Shown piece after piece: positions 46,500 to 57,040 of a stretch of 64,000 nt of DNA (its first letter is position 1; every line of letters begins with the position of its first letter). The notes beneath the pieces were generated by a model. It ran no database searches and had not been told where the DNA came from. It saw only the letters and a program-made list of their open reading frames with translations. The translations under genes were made by a program, and so were the position numbers. The stretch is from Cytobacillus sp. IB215665 (lineage in GTDB: Bacteria > Bacillota > Bacilli > Bacillales > SM2101), in assembly GCF_033963835.1 (NCBI RefSeq), contig NZ_JAXBME010000004.1, positions 1 through 64,000 of the forward strand, in the 5' to 3' direction.

Positions 46500-47048
46500 A
46501 TGAACACCGTTTTCCAGAACTTCTATGAGAAATATCATCAAGATATTTTTCAATTTTTGTTTTATATGGTGCGCAACAAGGAGCAAGCTGAAGACCTTGT
46601 TCAAGAGGTTTATATAAAAGTGTTAAAGTCATCTGACCAGTTTGAAGGAAACAGTAGTGAAAAAACTTGGTTGTTTTCAATTGCAAGACATGTTGCGATC
46701 GATTACTTTCGTAAACAAAAGGGCTGGAAGCAAAAGATTATAGACTCTTTTGATTGGCATAAACAACCAGTAAGAGATCAAACCCCTCTTCCGGAAGAAA
46801 TTGCAGTTCAAAATGAAGAGATTCAGCTGATGTATAAGTGTCTTGACAAGTGTACTGTCGATCAGCGACTTGTTATTGTCATGAGATACTTGCAATCGTT
46901 ATCTATTTCCGAAACCGCAGAGGCGTTAAATTGGACAGAGAGTAAAGTGAAAACAACTCAACATCGTGCGCTAAAAGTGTTAAAACGTTATATGTTGGAG
47001 TATGCAGATAAGGAGGGTAACATACATGAAAAAATCACAGTTGAATGA
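46500..47048 (+). CDS. sigX: ECF sigma factor SigX
   Basis: This extracytoplasmic-function sigma factor influences cell-envelope charge and modification in B. subtilis. Region 2 (NKEQAEDLVQEVYIKVLKSSDQF and TWLFSIARHVAIDYFRKQK) and region 4 (LSISETAEALNWTESKVKTTQHRALKVLKRY) are present. The length is 182. A G-rich Shine-Dalgarno precedes ATG 46500. It follows resE in B. subtilis; here the cobalamin operon separates the two. It overlaps its anti-sigma gene by 23 bases. Confidence 0.93.
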   Translation: MNTVFQNFYEKYHQDIFQFLFYMVRNKEQAEDLVQEVYIKVLKSSDQFEGNSSEKTWLFSIARHVAIDYFRKQKGWKQKIIDSFDWHKQPVRDQTPLPEEIAVQNEEIQLMYKCLDKCTVDQRLVIVMRYLQSLSISETAEALNWTESKVKTTQHRALKVLKRYMLEYADKEGNIHEKITVE

Positions 47049-48264
47049 AGAACGGATTGAAGAAATACTTAGGAAAATGCCTTCAATTAAGGACGAACGT
47101 GATCCGTTATCCATATATAACCAAGTATCCTCATCTGTAAATAAAAAAAGGAAGGTAATGTGGATTTTACCTAGCTTTGCAACAGCCGCTGCTATAATTA
47201 TTGTTTTTATACTTCTGCAACCTTTAATGAATGACTTTAATAACCAGGCTACCAATGAGAGCTCTAATAAATCTTCAGCTACTGAACTAACACAAGATGC
47301 TACTAATGGAGATCTTCAAGATGTCGTGTCTGAGGCAACCGAATCAGTAGAAGTAAAAAGTGAAGAAGAGAAAAGTGACAGGTCGGTAGCGAATGAAACG
47401 AGTATCATTTCGCCGAAGGTTGAAAATAATCGTTTTGTAGTGACTGAAGAGCAATTAAATGATAAAACACTCGTTACCTTTGCCATTCCTGATAAGGATA
47501 TGCAAAATGTTATTCCAATTAGTTATTTAAGGGAAAATACGAATCAATCAAGTATTGAATTAATGGAAAGTATGAAGTCACAATTACCAATTGAAGAGTG
47601 GGGGTTATCAGACTTTATTCTTAACGACTACTCTATAATTGAAGTGAATGATGATAACGAAGTAGGGAAATCAATTATTGTCGATATTCCACAACTAGAT
47701 CAAGTACAAGAAAAGGGTACGACTGAAGAAACTATATTAAGCAAAAGTGTCTCTGAAACATTTAGATGGATGGGTATCCAATCCGTCAAATTCATGTCAG
47801 AAGGGCAAGATGTAGAATTTGGTCATACTGATATAGGAGCTGTCAGCGAGATCAAGCAGGTGAGCAAGAAAGCATATCTTCTTTATCAAGCAGGTGAACA
47901 ATACCCAACATTTTTAACTCCTACTGAAGAATCGTTTAGTAGCTTGAAAGAAGCATTTATAAATATGACTGTAGTGAATAAGCAATATAATCTTAAACCT
48001 TCTATACCTGAAGGTGTAGAAATAGTAGCTGTTGAGTCTAGTGGTGATGGAACTCATGTTAATATTCAATTTTCACAAACAACGGCACTAAGTGACTCCG
48101 AGCAGTACAGAATAATGATTGATGCAATCATGTTAACTGCACGTGAATTTGATATTCAAACTGTTTCATTTACTGGAGCAAATATTTCTTCAATAGGTAA
48201 TGTAGAATTGTTAGCAAGAAATCGAGTACCTGTGGCACCTAACTTAATGGATTTAGACGATTGA
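47026..48264 (+). CDS. rsiX: Anti-sigma factor RsiX
   Basis: This single-span membrane anti-sigma factor holds SigX inactive. The cytoplasmic N-terminus (residues 1-45), a membrane segment near 46-66 (MWILPSFATAAAIIIVFILL), an acidic Ser/Thr/Glu-rich linker (about 70-125) and an external domain of about 280 residues are visible. AAGGAGG at 47009-47015 places the start at ATG 47026 instead of 47002. It is about 412 residues, somewhat longer than B. subtilis RsiX, mainly in the linker. Confidence 0.9.
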   Translation: MKKSQLNEERIEEILRKMPSIKDERDPLSIYNQVSSSVNKKRKVMWILPSFATAAAIIIVFILLQPLMNDFNNQATNESSNKSSATELTQDATNGDLQDVVSEATESVEVKSEEEKSDRSVANETSIISPKVENNRFVVTEEQLNDKTLVTFAIPDKDMQNVIPISYLRENTNQSSIELMESMKSQLPIEEWGLSDFILNDYSIIEVNDDNEVGKSIIVDIPQLDQVQEKGTTEETILSKSVSETFRWMGIQSVKFMSEGQDVEFGHTDIGAVSEIKQVSKKAYLLYQAGEQYPTFLTPTEESFSSLKEAFINMTVVNKQYNLKPSIPEGVEIVAVESSGDGTHVNIQFSQTTALSDSEQYRIMIDAIMLTAREFDIQTVSFTGANISSIGNVELLARNRVPVAPNLMDLDD

Positions 48265-48290
48265 GGGATGTTTTTTCATCTCTCTTTTTG
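48263..48290 (+). terminator. Terminator after rsiX
   Basis: GAGGGATG (48263-48270) pairs with CATCTCTC (48277-48284) with one G-U pair and a T6 loop, followed by TTTTT. Confidence 0.75.
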
Positions 48291-48353
48291 TTCTATTTTT
48301 GGCCAAGTCCTCATATATAAGATAACGATATATTAATGGGGAGGCTAACAATA

Positions 48354-49337
48354 ATGTTAGATTTTTTTAGACGCTTATTCGTTGTCTTAATGATAGCTTT
48401 CTGTATAGGGTTATTATTTGTAGGAGGGAGAATTGCAAAAGCTGAAGGGTTGTCAATAGAAGAGCTAACAAAAAATTGGGTTTGGCCTGCTGAAGGTGAG
48501 CTAACAGATAATTTTAATTCTCGAAAAGGGAGACATAAAGGTTTAGATATATCTGGCCAAATTGGGAGTCCAATTATGGCTGCTGCTAGTGGTACTGTTC
48601 TGAAATCATATTATTCTAATACATATGGAAATGTTGTATTTATCAAACATAATAACGGTATTGAGACCGTTTATGCACATATGCAAAATCGTTATGTTGT
48701 TGAAGGAGAAGAAGTGAAAACTGGGCAACAGATAGGCGAGCTTGGAAGCACAGGTCGTTCAACAGGCCCACATTTACATTTTGAAATACACGTCGGAGAA
48801 TGGAATTATGCAAAAACAAATGCAATTGACCCCTTATCTGTATTAAAATCTCCTCAACAACAAAATAAAAGGCTGTCTAATGAAGCGATAGCTAGTAATT
48901 ATAAGCGGTTAATAACCGAAATGGAATTCAGTAATGAAATCATTGAATGGCAAACAATTGATGTTGAAAATGGTGAGCTGTCTTCAGAGATAATCATTGG
49001 AAACCAGCAACCAAATTATGAAGATGTGGCTGAACCGGATGAAAAAATTACTGTGAAAGTTGAAGAAAATGATTCTCTTTGGAAAATTGCTTTAGAACAT
49101 GAAGTTGCGATTAATTCTATTAAACAATGGAATAATTTGCAATCGGATATCATTCATGTTGGCCAAGAGATAGTACTATATCCTAATAGCGAAGAAGTGT
49201 ATATTGTAAAAGATGGAGATTCGTTACCAGCAATTGCTGCTAAGTTAAATGTGACAGTTGACGAAATTAAGAAGTCAAATAAACTTACGAAGGATGTCAT
49301 TTACCCATCCCAAGTGTTAGTCGTATCAGGAAGATAA
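48354..49337 (+). CDS. M23 peptidase with two LysM domains, cell-wall hydrolase
   Basis: This is an exported or membrane-anchored LytM-type endopeptidase. An N-terminal hydrophobic segment (residues 8-29) is followed by the catalytic M23 domain. Zinc and catalytic residues are H61 and D65 (RHKGLD), H109 (YAHM), and H140/H142 (GPHLHFE). Two LysM repeats follow a linker, starting near residues 233 (VEENDSLWKIALEH) and 284 (VKDGDSLPAIAAKL). GGGGAGG in front of ATG 48354 argues against the longer frame from 48336. SpoIIQ-like M23 proteins lack some catalytic residues; this one keeps them. Confidence 0.88.
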   Translation: MLDFFRRLFVVLMIAFCIGLLFVGGRIAKAEGLSIEELTKNWVWPAEGELTDNFNSRKGRHKGLDISGQIGSPIMAAASGTVLKSYYSNTYGNVVFIKHNNGIETVYAHMQNRYVVEGEEVKTGQQIGELGSTGRSTGPHLHFEIHVGEWNYAKTNAIDPLSVLKSPQQQNKRLSNEAIASNYKRLITEMEFSNEIIEWQTIDVENGELSSEIIIGNQQPNYEDVAEPDEKITVKVEENDSLWKIALEHEVAINSIKQWNNLQSDIIHVGQEIVLYPNSEEVYIVKDGDSLPAIAAKLNVTVDEIKKSNKLTKDVIYPSQVLVVSGR

Positions 49338-49572
49338 CGATTTATATCGTAAGACTATTTTAGTCCGAAGAAATAAACACGTAATAATTTAGCGTTCGAG
49401 TATCTTTTTCTCGTTTAATTTTAATGGTGCGCTATATCTCTTAAAGCCGTTCTAATTTATTGACAACAGCAACATAGTTTTCTCAAAGCACTTATACTAG
49501 TAACAATGTTATTGTTGTCCCGCGCTCATTGACAGGATATAATGAGAAAAAACATGCGGGAGGAACAGTCAC

Positions 49573-50388
49573 ATGCTTACAGATTATCATAATCATTTAG
49601 AAAAAGGTACACTAACCATCGATTATTTAAAGCAATTTACGGATGAAGCAGCTAAGAAAAAGATTGAACATTTTGGTATTTCAGAGCACGCTTATCACTT
49701 CTATCAAACAAAAGATATTTTGAGTAATCCTTGGGTTGATGAGCGCCGTTATTATGATATGGATGATTATGTTCAGCTATTTCATAATGCTTGGAATGAC
49801 GGGATTGATGTGAAAATGTCTATTGAAATGGATTATACTCCTAACAAGCATAAAGAAATGGAAGCTTTTATACAAAGCTATGATTTTGACTACGTAATTG
49901 GTTCGATTCATTGGGTCGGTAATTTCGGTATTGATTTAGCTGAATATCGCAAAGAATGGGACAGAAGAGATTTATATGATACGTACCGAAAATACTATGA
50001 TCAAGTTGTAACGTTAGCACAGTCAAATTTATTTGATATCGTCGGTCATCTAGACTTAGTAAAAATTTTCAAATATGTACCTACTGATGAAGAGTTTCTA
50101 CTTGAACAATATGATCGTGCTACATCGGCATTAGCTAATTCAAAAACATGTGTGGAAATTAGCACAGCTGGGCTTCGTAAGCCTGTTGGGGAATTATATC
50201 CTGACCCACGCTTATTAACTATGTGTTTTGATAAAAAAATTCCAATTGTACTTTCATCGGACGCTCATGTACCTGAAGATGTTGGGCGAGATTTTGATCG
50301 GGCTATCAAATTAGCAAGAGATGTTGGATATAAAACACTTACAACCTTTCAAAAAGGTCAACGAAAAGAAGTAACACTAGGAGACTAA
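49573..50388 (+). CDS. PHP-domain phosphoesterase (histidinol-phosphatase family)
   Basis: This metal-dependent phosphatase has the PHP fold, with metal-binding motifs in order: DYHNHLE (residues 4-10), SEHAYHF (near 38), VIGSIHWVG (near 112), VGHLDLVK (near 157) and SSDAHVPEDVG (near 235). The length is 271. The family includes histidinol-phosphatases of the HisK/HisJ type, but no histidine-synthesis gene is nearby, so the substrate is uncertain. Upstream, GACAACAGCAAC and GTTATTGTTGTC (49462-49519) form an imperfect inverted repeat of unknown role. Confidence 0.8.
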   Translation: MLTDYHNHLEKGTLTIDYLKQFTDEAAKKKIEHFGISEHAYHFYQTKDILSNPWVDERRYYDMDDYVQLFHNAWNDGIDVKMSIEMDYTPNKHKEMEAFIQSYDFDYVIGSIHWVGNFGIDLAEYRKEWDRRDLYDTYRKYYDQVVTLAQSNLFDIVGHLDLVKIFKYVPTDEEFLLEQYDRATSALANSKTCVEISTAGLRKPVGELYPDPRLLTMCFDKKIPIVLSSDAHVPEDVGRDFDRAIKLARDVGYKTLTTFQKGQRKEVTLGD

Positions 50389-50434
50389 TTGTTGTTGCGT
50401 TAACGTGTTTCACGAGTAGGGTTCAAGCCCTCAG

Positions 50435-50461
50435 AAAAAAGAAGGAGCTTATGCTCCTTCT
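50435..50461 (-). terminator. Rho-independent terminator of serA
   Basis: On the minus strand, AGAAGGAGC/GCTCCTTCT (arms 50453-50461 and 50440-50448) with a 4-nt loop is followed by a T-run (AAAAAA at 50435-50440 on the plus strand). Confidence 0.85.
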
Positions 50462-50474
50462 ATCATCTATAACT

Positions 50475-52049
50475 TTACAGATCTATTTTTCTTATAGAAA
50501 CGATATCATCAAGAGTGGCTAGTGTAGCTATCATTTCTTCATCAAGTGGTTTATCAAATGATAGCATCATTATCGCTTCTCCACCAACCTCTTTTCTACC
50601 AACTTGCATAGTTGCGATATTGATTTCAAGGTCACCTAATATTTTACCAACTCTACCAATGACACCTGGTTTGTCTGTATGTTGTATATATACTAGATTT
50701 CCAACAGGATGAAAATCGATTACAAAACGATTTAAGCTAACGATCCTTGGACCGTAATCTTTAATATTCGTACCTTTAATTTCAAATGACTTGTCTTCAC
50801 CATGAACGGTTACAGTTATACTATTTGAGTAACCATTTGTATCAGAAATCAGCTTTTCACCAACAGTAATACTCCGTTCTTTAGCAATCATTGAAGCATT
50901 TACTTCGTTCACAGTGGAATCAACTCTTGGTTTAAAAAATCCAGATAATAAACTTTTAGTAATAAAATCTGTTTCTAAGTCTGCAACACTACCTGAATAG
51001 GCAACTGAAATTTCCTTTACAGGCTCATGCATACATTGCGATAAAATTGTTCCCATTTTTTTCGCCAATTCATAAAAAGGTTTTATTTTGTCAAATACGT
51101 CTTTTGATAGTGTTGGTAGATTAATAGAAGATGATACAGGTTGTCCTTGTAAATATTGAACAACTTCTTTTGCAACTTGAGCTGCTACGTTCAATTGTGC
51201 CTCTTTTGTTGATGCACCTAAGTGTGGAGTTGTTAATACTTGCTCTAGTTGTATTAGTTGAGGGTTGGTAGGTGGTTCAACCTCATAAACATCAAGTGCA
51301 GCACCGGCTACATGGCCATTATTTATAAATTGTACTAGGTCGTTTTCATTAATGATTCCGCCTCTCGCACAATTAATAAGGTACACACCTTTCTTTGTTT
51401 TAGACAAATTTTCTGCATTAAGAAGACCTTTCGTTTCCTTTGTTAGAGGAGTATGCACTGTTATAATATCAGCTGTTCGTAATAATTCGTCGAGAGAAGA
51501 TGATTTAACGCCGATTTTTTCGGCACGTGCCTTCGTTAAAAACGGATCAAATACTTGGACTGTCATGCCAAAAGCTTTCGATCGTTTAGCGAGCTCGCTC
51601 CCAATGCGACCTAACCCTACGATTCCTAGATTTTTACCATACAATTCTGTTCCAACATAAGAGGATCGATTCCACTCCCCAGATTTAACTGTTGCATTTG
51701 CTTGAGGGATATGTCTCATTAATGATGCCATCATAGCAAATGTATGCTCAGCCGTAGAAATAGTATTACCATCTGGAGCATTAATGACAACGACACCATG
51801 TTTTGTTGCAGCATCGATATCTATATTGTCTACTCCAACACCTGCACGGGCAACGATTTTTAAGTTGTCCATTTTTGCTAATAGGTCATTGGTAACTTGT
51901 GTACCACTTCGAACTAACAATCCATCAAATTCATGTAATTCATTTTCAACTTCACTAACCTTCTTTTGAACAATCTCCACATCATTTGACTGCAATAATG
52001 GGGCTAATCCTTCTTCACTCATTTTGTCAGAAACAAGAATGCGATACAT
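50475..52049 (-). CDS. serA: D-3-phosphoglycerate dehydrogenase
   Basis: It oxidises 3-phosphoglycerate in the first step of serine synthesis. The 524-residue protein has substrate- and NAD-binding domains (residues 1 to about 310; LGIVGLGRIGSELAKR near 140, catalytic RARAGVGVDNID-type segment near 70, TPHLGASTKEAQ with the catalytic histidine near 280). An intervening domain and a C-terminal ACT domain follow (VYIQHTDKPGVIGRVGKILG, from about 450) for allosteric serine binding. AGGAGG precedes the ATG. Confidence 0.97.
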   Translation of the reverse strand: MYRILVSDKMSEEGLAPLLQSNDVEIVQKKVSEVENELHEFDGLLVRSGTQVTNDLLAKMDNLKIVARAGVGVDNIDIDAATKHGVVVINAPDGNTISTAEHTFAMMASLMRHIPQANATVKSGEWNRSSYVGTELYGKNLGIVGLGRIGSELAKRSKAFGMTVQVFDPFLTKARAEKIGVKSSSLDELLRTADIITVHTPLTKETKGLLNAENLSKTKKGVYLINCARGGIINENDLVQFINNGHVAGAALDVYEVEPPTNPQLIQLEQVLTTPHLGASTKEAQLNVAAQVAKEVVQYLQGQPVSSSINLPTLSKDVFDKIKPFYELAKKMGTILSQCMHEPVKEISVAYSGSVADLETDFITKSLLSGFFKPRVDSTVNEVNASMIAKERSITVGEKLISDTNGYSNSITVTVHGEDKSFEIKGTNIKDYGPRIVSLNRFVIDFHPVGNLVYIQHTDKPGVIGRVGKILGDLEINIATMQVGRKEVGGEAIMMLSFDKPLDEEMIATLATLDDIVSIRKIDL

Positions 52050-52093
52050 GTAAGAATCCTCCTAAAGTTCTGGAATGTGTATAAATTTCTGAT

Positions 52094-52122
52094 AATTTAA
52101 CATAATAAAGTATCCATGTCAA
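52094..52122 (-). promoter_or_regulatory. Candidate SigA promoter of serA
   Basis: On the minus strand TTGACA (52122-52117), a 17-nt spacer and TAAATT (52099-52094). It lies about 45 bp before the start codon. No T-box or other leader is visible. Confidence 0.6.
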
Positions 52123-52327
52123 TGGAATAAAAAATAGTCAAAAAATTGAAAGCGTTTTATTAAACAAAGATTTATTTTCATATGAGCGGAACTAATAAAG
52201 AGTACACATAGGGCTTTTAAAATTATGTAGATTTATTACTAAACTGAAATGTTTGAATTAAAGATTTTATGATTCACAAATAAGTTCATATGAGGTATAA
52301 TAATTGATGTACAAAAATTTAATAGGT

Positions 52328-52475
52328 CTATCTTCGGGGCTGGGTGAAATTCCCGACCGGCGGTGATGAGTGATTTTTTTAACACATTCAAGCTCTAAGT
52401 CCGCGAGCTATTTATAATAGCAGGATCTGGTGCGATTCCAGAGCCGACAGTATAGTCTGGATGGGAGAAGATGGA
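52328..52475 (+). ncRNA. FMN riboswitch of the riboflavin transporter gene
   Basis: This is a second complete RFN element: ATCTTCGGGGC, GGGTGAAATTCCC, GACCGGCGGTGATGAG, GTCCGCGAGC, a short variable arm, CCAGAGCCGACAG, GTATAGTCTGGATGGGAGAAGAT. The outer stem pairs ATCTTC with GAAGAT. It controls ribU, so FMN represses riboflavin uptake and synthesis in parallel. Confidence 0.97.
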
Positions 52476-52602
52476 GGTTCTAGCTACGTCTTAAGGTTGT
52501 CCATACCTTTTTGTAAGCTTTATTTGTTATGTGATCAAAAAGGAAATGGTAAAGATCAAGAATACACCTTAAATGCAGCTTATTAAGTATACCTTTCATT
52601 CA

Positions 52603-52636
52603 AAACCCTCGTGCCTCTGGCATGGGGGTTTATTGT
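52603..52636 (+). terminator. Riboswitch-controlled terminator before ribU
   Basis: A 13-bp stem with two G-U pairs (52603-52615 with 52619-52631, AAACCC...GGGTTT ends) and a 3-nt loop, followed by TATTG. The T-run is weak. The leader from 52050 to 52701 holds no gene besides the serA promoter and the riboswitch. Confidence 0.75.
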
Positions 52637-52701
52637 TGGTATCGAAAAGAACCTTTCCGCTTTTCGTGAGGTGGACTGAAAGACGAAAAGGAGAGAGGAA
52701 C

Positions 52702-53289
52702 ATGGAAAGACAGAACAACGTTAGAAAATTAGTTACAGTAGGGGTGTTAAGCAGTATTTCATTTATTTTAATGATGCTTGATTTCCCATTGCCGGGAATA
52801 CCACCGTATTTGAAAATTGATTTTAGTGAAGTGCCAGCATTAATTGCTGCCATCGTTTTTGGGCCAGCCGCAGGAATTACTGTTGAGGCAATTAAAAATA
52901 TTTTACATTATTTCTTTATGAGTAGTGCAGTAGGTGTACCTGTAGGGCAAGCAGCTAATTTTATCGCGGGATTATTGTTCATTTTACCCGTTTCATATAT
53001 ATACCGAAAATATAACTCAAAAACTGGTTTAACATTTGGATTAATTGTAGGAACGATTGTAATGACGTTAATGATGGCGGTTTTAAATATGTTTATTATT
53101 TTACCAGCATATACGATGTTTTTAGGTTACCCTGCTATGTCCAATTTAGAAACAATGAAATTAATTGCTGTCGCATTCATGCCGTTTAACTTGATCAAAG
53201 GAGGAGTTATAACGATCGTATTTTTACTTCTTTTCACAAGGATGCGTACTTGGTTAGAACAACAGCAAAGAGCATTGCATAATGCATAA
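52702..53289 (+). CDS. ribU: Riboflavin ECF transporter S component RibU
   Basis: This is the membrane substrate-binding subunit of the energy-coupling-factor riboflavin importer (FmnP/YpaA of B. subtilis). The 195-residue protein has about five or six membrane segments. Family segments are FPLPGIPPYLKIDFSEVPALIAA near residue 31 and GVPVGQAANFIAGLLFILP near residue 80. AGGAGAGAGGA just before ATG 52702 rejects the longer frame from 52573. The FMN riboswitch upstream confirms the substrate class. Confidence 0.95.
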   Translation: MERQNNVRKLVTVGVLSSISFILMMLDFPLPGIPPYLKIDFSEVPALIAAIVFGPAAGITVEAIKNILHYFFMSSAVGVPVGQAANFIAGLLFILPVSYIYRKYNSKTGLTFGLIVGTIVMTLMMAVLNMFIILPAYTMFLGYPAMSNLETMKLIAVAFMPFNLIKGGVITIVFLLLFTRMRTWLEQQQRALHNA

Positions 53290-53291
53290 GT

Positions 53292-53323
53292 AAAAAGCCC
53301 TCTGACTTGTCAGAGGGCTTTTT
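53292..53323. terminator. Bidirectional terminator between ribU and fer
   Basis: A long stem AAAAAGCCCTCTGAC/GTCAGAGGGCTTTTT (53292-53306 with 53309-53323). The A- and T-ends serve both converging genes. Confidence 0.92.
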
Positions 53324-53329
53324 ATTATT

Positions 53330-53599
<270 letters not shown>

Positions 53600-53858
53600 C
53601 TATTAATAAATTAGTTCCTCATAAAATGGAAACGAGTTGCTCATTCCTATTGTAAAACTGTTTTAAAAACTTTTCAATAGAAAAGTCATTGAGAATACTT
53701 ATCATATAAGGCTTTCTAGCTTGTTAAATAAAAGTAGTGATCAGTGATTAAGACGTTTTTTATAGAGGTTTGACGAGAATAGTTCACATTACTTCTTCAA
53801 TATTTGCTAAAATAAATATATCTATTCATTTTGAGTTTATTTACCTTAAGGTGATCAT

Positions 53859-54944
53859 ATGAAAACTCTCAATTATTTTTCTGTAGTAGTTTTATATTGT
53901 CTTAAGAAATTGAAAGGTGAGCGATCTGTTGCTGCTGTACACCATTTATTAAAAGGCAAAAAATCTTCACAAACAATACATGATGGTAAGCTATATCACT
54001 TATCAAATTTGTTTTCGGTCTTACCAGATCATTCAATACACGAAGTTACAAAAGCTGTTCATTTATTAAAAGAACAAAATTACATTAGAGAAATTGAGGA
54101 AGATCATTACGACGTAACAATAGCTGGTGAAAAAATAGTTACACAATATTTATTGGAAAGTCCATTGCCGGAAAAGCTTGACGGTTGGAAGTATAACAAT
54201 GTAGCTAGTCATTTTTGGAAAAGACTCACCTTAATTGTGCAGGTACTCTCAAATATTTCTTATAAAAATCAGCAATATACACCTATTCAGACGAACGAAA
54301 GCGTTCAAAAATGGGTCAAGGATTTCTTCAACCACTATCAAGGAAACAAATTAGTGTTGATAAATAGTATAGCTAATGAATTAGAATTATTACTTTCCTT
54401 GTTGCCAGAAAAAAAAGCGAACCTTTTTGTTCTTAGGCTATCAAGTTTTAATCGCATAGGCTTGACATATAAACAATTATCAACAATGTATCGTGAAGAT
54501 GAAACGTATATTGTTCTTACTTTTCAAGCTATATTACATGAAATGGTTAATTTAGTTGAACTAAACAAAACTAAAATGCCTATTTTAGCTAAAATGATTG
54601 CTGATATTAGCTTTCAATATCCACTAACAGTTTCTGCTCGGAAAACGCTAGCTTTAATTAACATCGGGAAATCAGTAGACCAAATTTCTAAAATAAGAGA
54701 TTTAAAAGAGAGCACAATTGAGGATCATATTGTTGAAATTGCTCATAACATTGAAAATTTTAGTATAGAACCATTTATTAATACAAATAAGATAGCACTC
54801 ATTCAAGCTCAAATAAGGGAGTTACAAACGAATCAATTAAAGCTTATTAAACAGGCATTAAATTCAACCTTTTCATATTTTGAAATTCGTCTTGTTTTAG
54901 CTAAAAGTGGTGGAGTAAATGAAGTTGGAAACTCAATTAAATAA
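53859..54944 (+). CDS. ypbB: YpbB-like helix-turn-helix protein
   Basis: This 361-residue helical protein is encoded directly before recQ and overlaps it by 26 bases. The C-terminal region (about 255-325: [35 protein letters not shown]) resembles the helix-turn-helix domain found fused to RecQ helicases, which suggests it works with RecQ in DNA binding. The N-terminal part is unannotated. Function is not established in B. subtilis. Confidence 0.8.
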   Translation: MKTLNYFSVVVLYCLKKLKGERSVAAVHHLLKGKKSSQTIHDGKLYHLSNLFSVLPDHSIHEVTKAVHLLKEQNYIREIEEDHYDVTIAGEKIVTQYLLESPLPEKLDGWKYNNVASHFWKRLTLIVQVLSNISYKNQQYTPIQTNESVQKWVKDFFNHYQGNKLVLINSIANELELLLSLLPEKKANLFVLRLSSFNRIGLTYKQLSTMYREDETYIVLTFQAILHEMVNLVELNKTKMPILAKMIADISFQYPLTVSARKTLALINIGKSVDQISKIRDLKESTIEDHIVEIAHNIENFSIEPFINTNKIALIQAQIRELQTNQLKLIKQALNSTFSYFEIRLVLAKSGGVNEVGNSIK

Positions 54945-56439
54945 CCGATTTGGATATCAAACATTTCGAACTGGTCAAAGGGAAATTATTGAGGATATAT
55001 TAGCGGGTGATGATGTTGTAGGGATGCTGCCAACGGGTGGGGGAAAATCTATCTGTTACCAATTACCAGGTTATATGTTGAGTGGCAGTATTATAATTAT
55101 CTCACCATTAGTATCTCTAATGGAAGACCAAGTTCAACAGCTTAGGATGAATGGTGAAAAAAAAGTAATCGCACTAAATAGTTTTTTACGAACGGGTGCT
55201 AAACGCCTTGCTATTAGGGATATAGCAAGTTTTCGCTTTATTTATATTTCTCCAGAAATGCTGCAATTACCTCATATAATTTCAGCGCTAAAGAACATCA
55301 ATGTTTCACTATTTGTAGTAGATGAAGCCCATTGTATATCCCAATGGGGACATGATTTTCGTCCAGACTATTCTAAGCTAGGTGAAATAAAAGAATTGTT
55401 AGGTAATCCAACTTGCCTTGCGTTAACTGCAACAGCAACAAATGAGGTAATTACAGATATTAAAAAATCATTAAATTTACATGATGCGAAGATGCATATT
55501 TATTCTGTAGATCGACCAAACATCGCTTTATTAGTTGAAAAAGTTAATACAATTGAAGAGAAAATAGACAAGCTCTTACATTTCATTCGATCTTTGAAAG
55601 GCCCAGGAATCATATATTTTTCCAGTAGAAATTGGACTGAAATAATAGCAGAAAGATTATTAAACGAAGGAATAACTGATGTCGCTTATTACCATGGAGG
55701 TATGGACCAAGAACAGCGTATGTTAATACAACAACAGTTTCTCCATGATCAATTAAATGTTATTTGTTGCACGAGTGCATTTGGTATGGGTGTTAACAAA
55801 TCTAATATTAGATTTGTGATTCACTTCCATTTTCCAAGCCAATTTGAATCTTATGTTCAAGAAATAGGACGTGCGGGGCGTGATGGTAAAAATAGTATCG
55901 CAATCCTACTTCATACCGTTGGTGATGACAACTTACAAAGAGGTATTATCGAACATGAATTCCCGACAATTAATCAAGTTGGAAAAGTAGTTGATTACTT
56001 AGCTCATTCTGGGAAGATAAGCAGCGTTTCCTCTTTTAATAAACAACATGATATAGCCATCGTAGACAAATATCATTTGACAGAAGTACAGTGGCGATTA
56101 TTAAAGCATCTAATAATGCAACTACCAAAGTTGATGATTAATAATGTTGATAAGGGTGAAATCATCCGTGTAATTTATGCAGAAGTACAAAGAAGAATTG
56201 AAGAGAAATATTTGAAGTTACATAAAATGCTGGAATGGATTGAATGTAACGATTGCCGAAGAGAACATTTACTAGCATATTTTTGCGAGAAGCTAGAAAA
56301 TAAACCATCTAGTTGCTGTGATAATTGTTCATTTCAAATAAACAACTTTTATCAAAACTCTGAGATTACAAAACCTAAACCATTTAATTGGAGGAATGAG
56401 CTAAATCGAATGTTTAAAGTGAGTGAAAATAGATGTTAA
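54919..56439 (+). CDS. recQ: RecQ-type ATP-dependent DNA helicase
   Basis: This 3'-5' helicase acts in recombination and repair. The motif order is motif 0 [14 protein letters not shown], Walker A TGGGKS (K43), DEAH (135-138) with [13 protein letters not shown], and motif [12 protein letters not shown] near residue 314. The C-terminal zinc-binding cysteines ([18 protein letters not shown]) lie near residues 435-475. The length is 506, shorter than E. coli RecQ because no HRDC domain is present. It overlaps ypbB and ypbD at its ends. Confidence 0.93.
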   Translation: MKLETQLNNRFGYQTFRTGQREIIEDILAGDDVVGMLPTGGGKSICYQLPGYMLSGSIIIISPLVSLMEDQVQQLRMNGEKKVIALNSFLRTGAKRLAIRDIASFRFIYISPEMLQLPHIISALKNINVSLFVVDEAHCISQWGHDFRPDYSKLGEIKELLGNPTCLALTATATNEVITDIKKSLNLHDAKMHIYSVDRPNIALLVEKVNTIEEKIDKLLHFIRSLKGPGIIYFSSRNWTEIIAERLLNEGITDVAYYHGGMDQEQRMLIQQQFLHDQLNVICCTSAFGMGVNKSNIRFVIHFHFPSQFESYVQEIGRAGRDGKNSIAILLHTVGDDNLQRGIIEHEFPTINQVGKVVDYLAHSGKISSVSSFNKQHDIAIVDKYHLTEVQWRLLKHLIMQLPKLMINNVDKGEIIRVIYAEVQRRIEEKYLKLHKMLEWIECNDCRREHLLAYFCEKLENKPSSCCDNCSFQINNFYQNSEITKPKPFNWRNELNRMFKVSENRC

Positions 56440-57035
56440 ATAATAGGCAACAACGTTTATTACAAAATATGGACGATCGTGAAATTTTATTTCATTTGTA
56501 CGCAACACAAACATTATTGATTGTGGCCGCGATTATTTTTGGTTTTTTTCTATTTCCAGATTTTAATTCTTTCAAAGCACTATGGAACTTATTCGATTTC
56601 CGTATCATTATATATGGTGGTGGAATAGCGTTATTTGTAATTATAACTGACTTATTATTTATGAAATATTTACCAAACGAGCTAGTTGATGATGGTGGAC
56701 TTAATGAAAAAATTTTTCAGCATCGAAGCATACCGCATATATTCTTTTTAACTATCGTCATTGCCTTTTCAGAAGAGTTATTATTTAGAGGTGTTATACA
56801 AACTCATTTTGGCATTGTCGTTGCAAGTTTAATATTTGCTCTTTTACATTTTCGATATCTTCAAAAGTGGGTTCTATTCATTTCAGTTATATTTTTAAGC
56901 TTTTTATTAGGATATATGTTTTTAAAGACAAATAACTTATTTGTCACAACCTTTGCACATTTTTTAATAGATTTTATATTAGCCGTCAGATTGCGTCTAA
57001 ATTATATAAGTAGCAAAAGACATAGTAAGAGGTGA
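56433..57035 (+). CDS. ypbD: CPBP-family intramembrane metalloprotease YpbD
   Basis: This 200-residue membrane protein of the CAAX-protease/bacteriocin-processing family has about five membrane segments. The catalytic motifs are [10 protein letters not shown] near residue 112, FALLHFRY near residue 134 and FAHFLIDF near residue 176. It is encoded right after recQ with a 7-base overlap. Targets are unknown. Position and order match B. subtilis ypbD. Confidence 0.88.
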   Translation: MLNNRQQRLLQNMDDREILFHLYATQTLLIVAAIIFGFFLFPDFNSFKALWNLFDFRIIIYGGGIALFVIITDLLFMKYLPNELVDDGGLNEKIFQHRSIPHIFFLTIVIAFSEELLFRGVIQTHFGIVVASLIFALLHFRYLQKWVLFISVIFLSFLLGYMFLKTNNLFVTTFAHFLIDFILAVRLRLNYISSKRHSKR

Positions 57036-57040
57036 TTGGT

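Noticed and set aside
49462-49519. GACAACAGCAAC/GTTATTGTTGTC as another copy of the dispersed repeat
   Set aside because: It lacks both diagnostic blocks and the element ends; the similarity is limited to short ACAAC runs.
51352-51660. A 102-codon plus-strand frame antisense to serA
   Set aside because: The serA product is full length with intact motifs; nothing supports a second gene.
52050-52327. Possible T-box or other leader upstream of serA
   Set aside because: No T-box sequence or specifier-like stem is visible; the promoter lies about 45 bp from the start codon, leaving no room for a leader.
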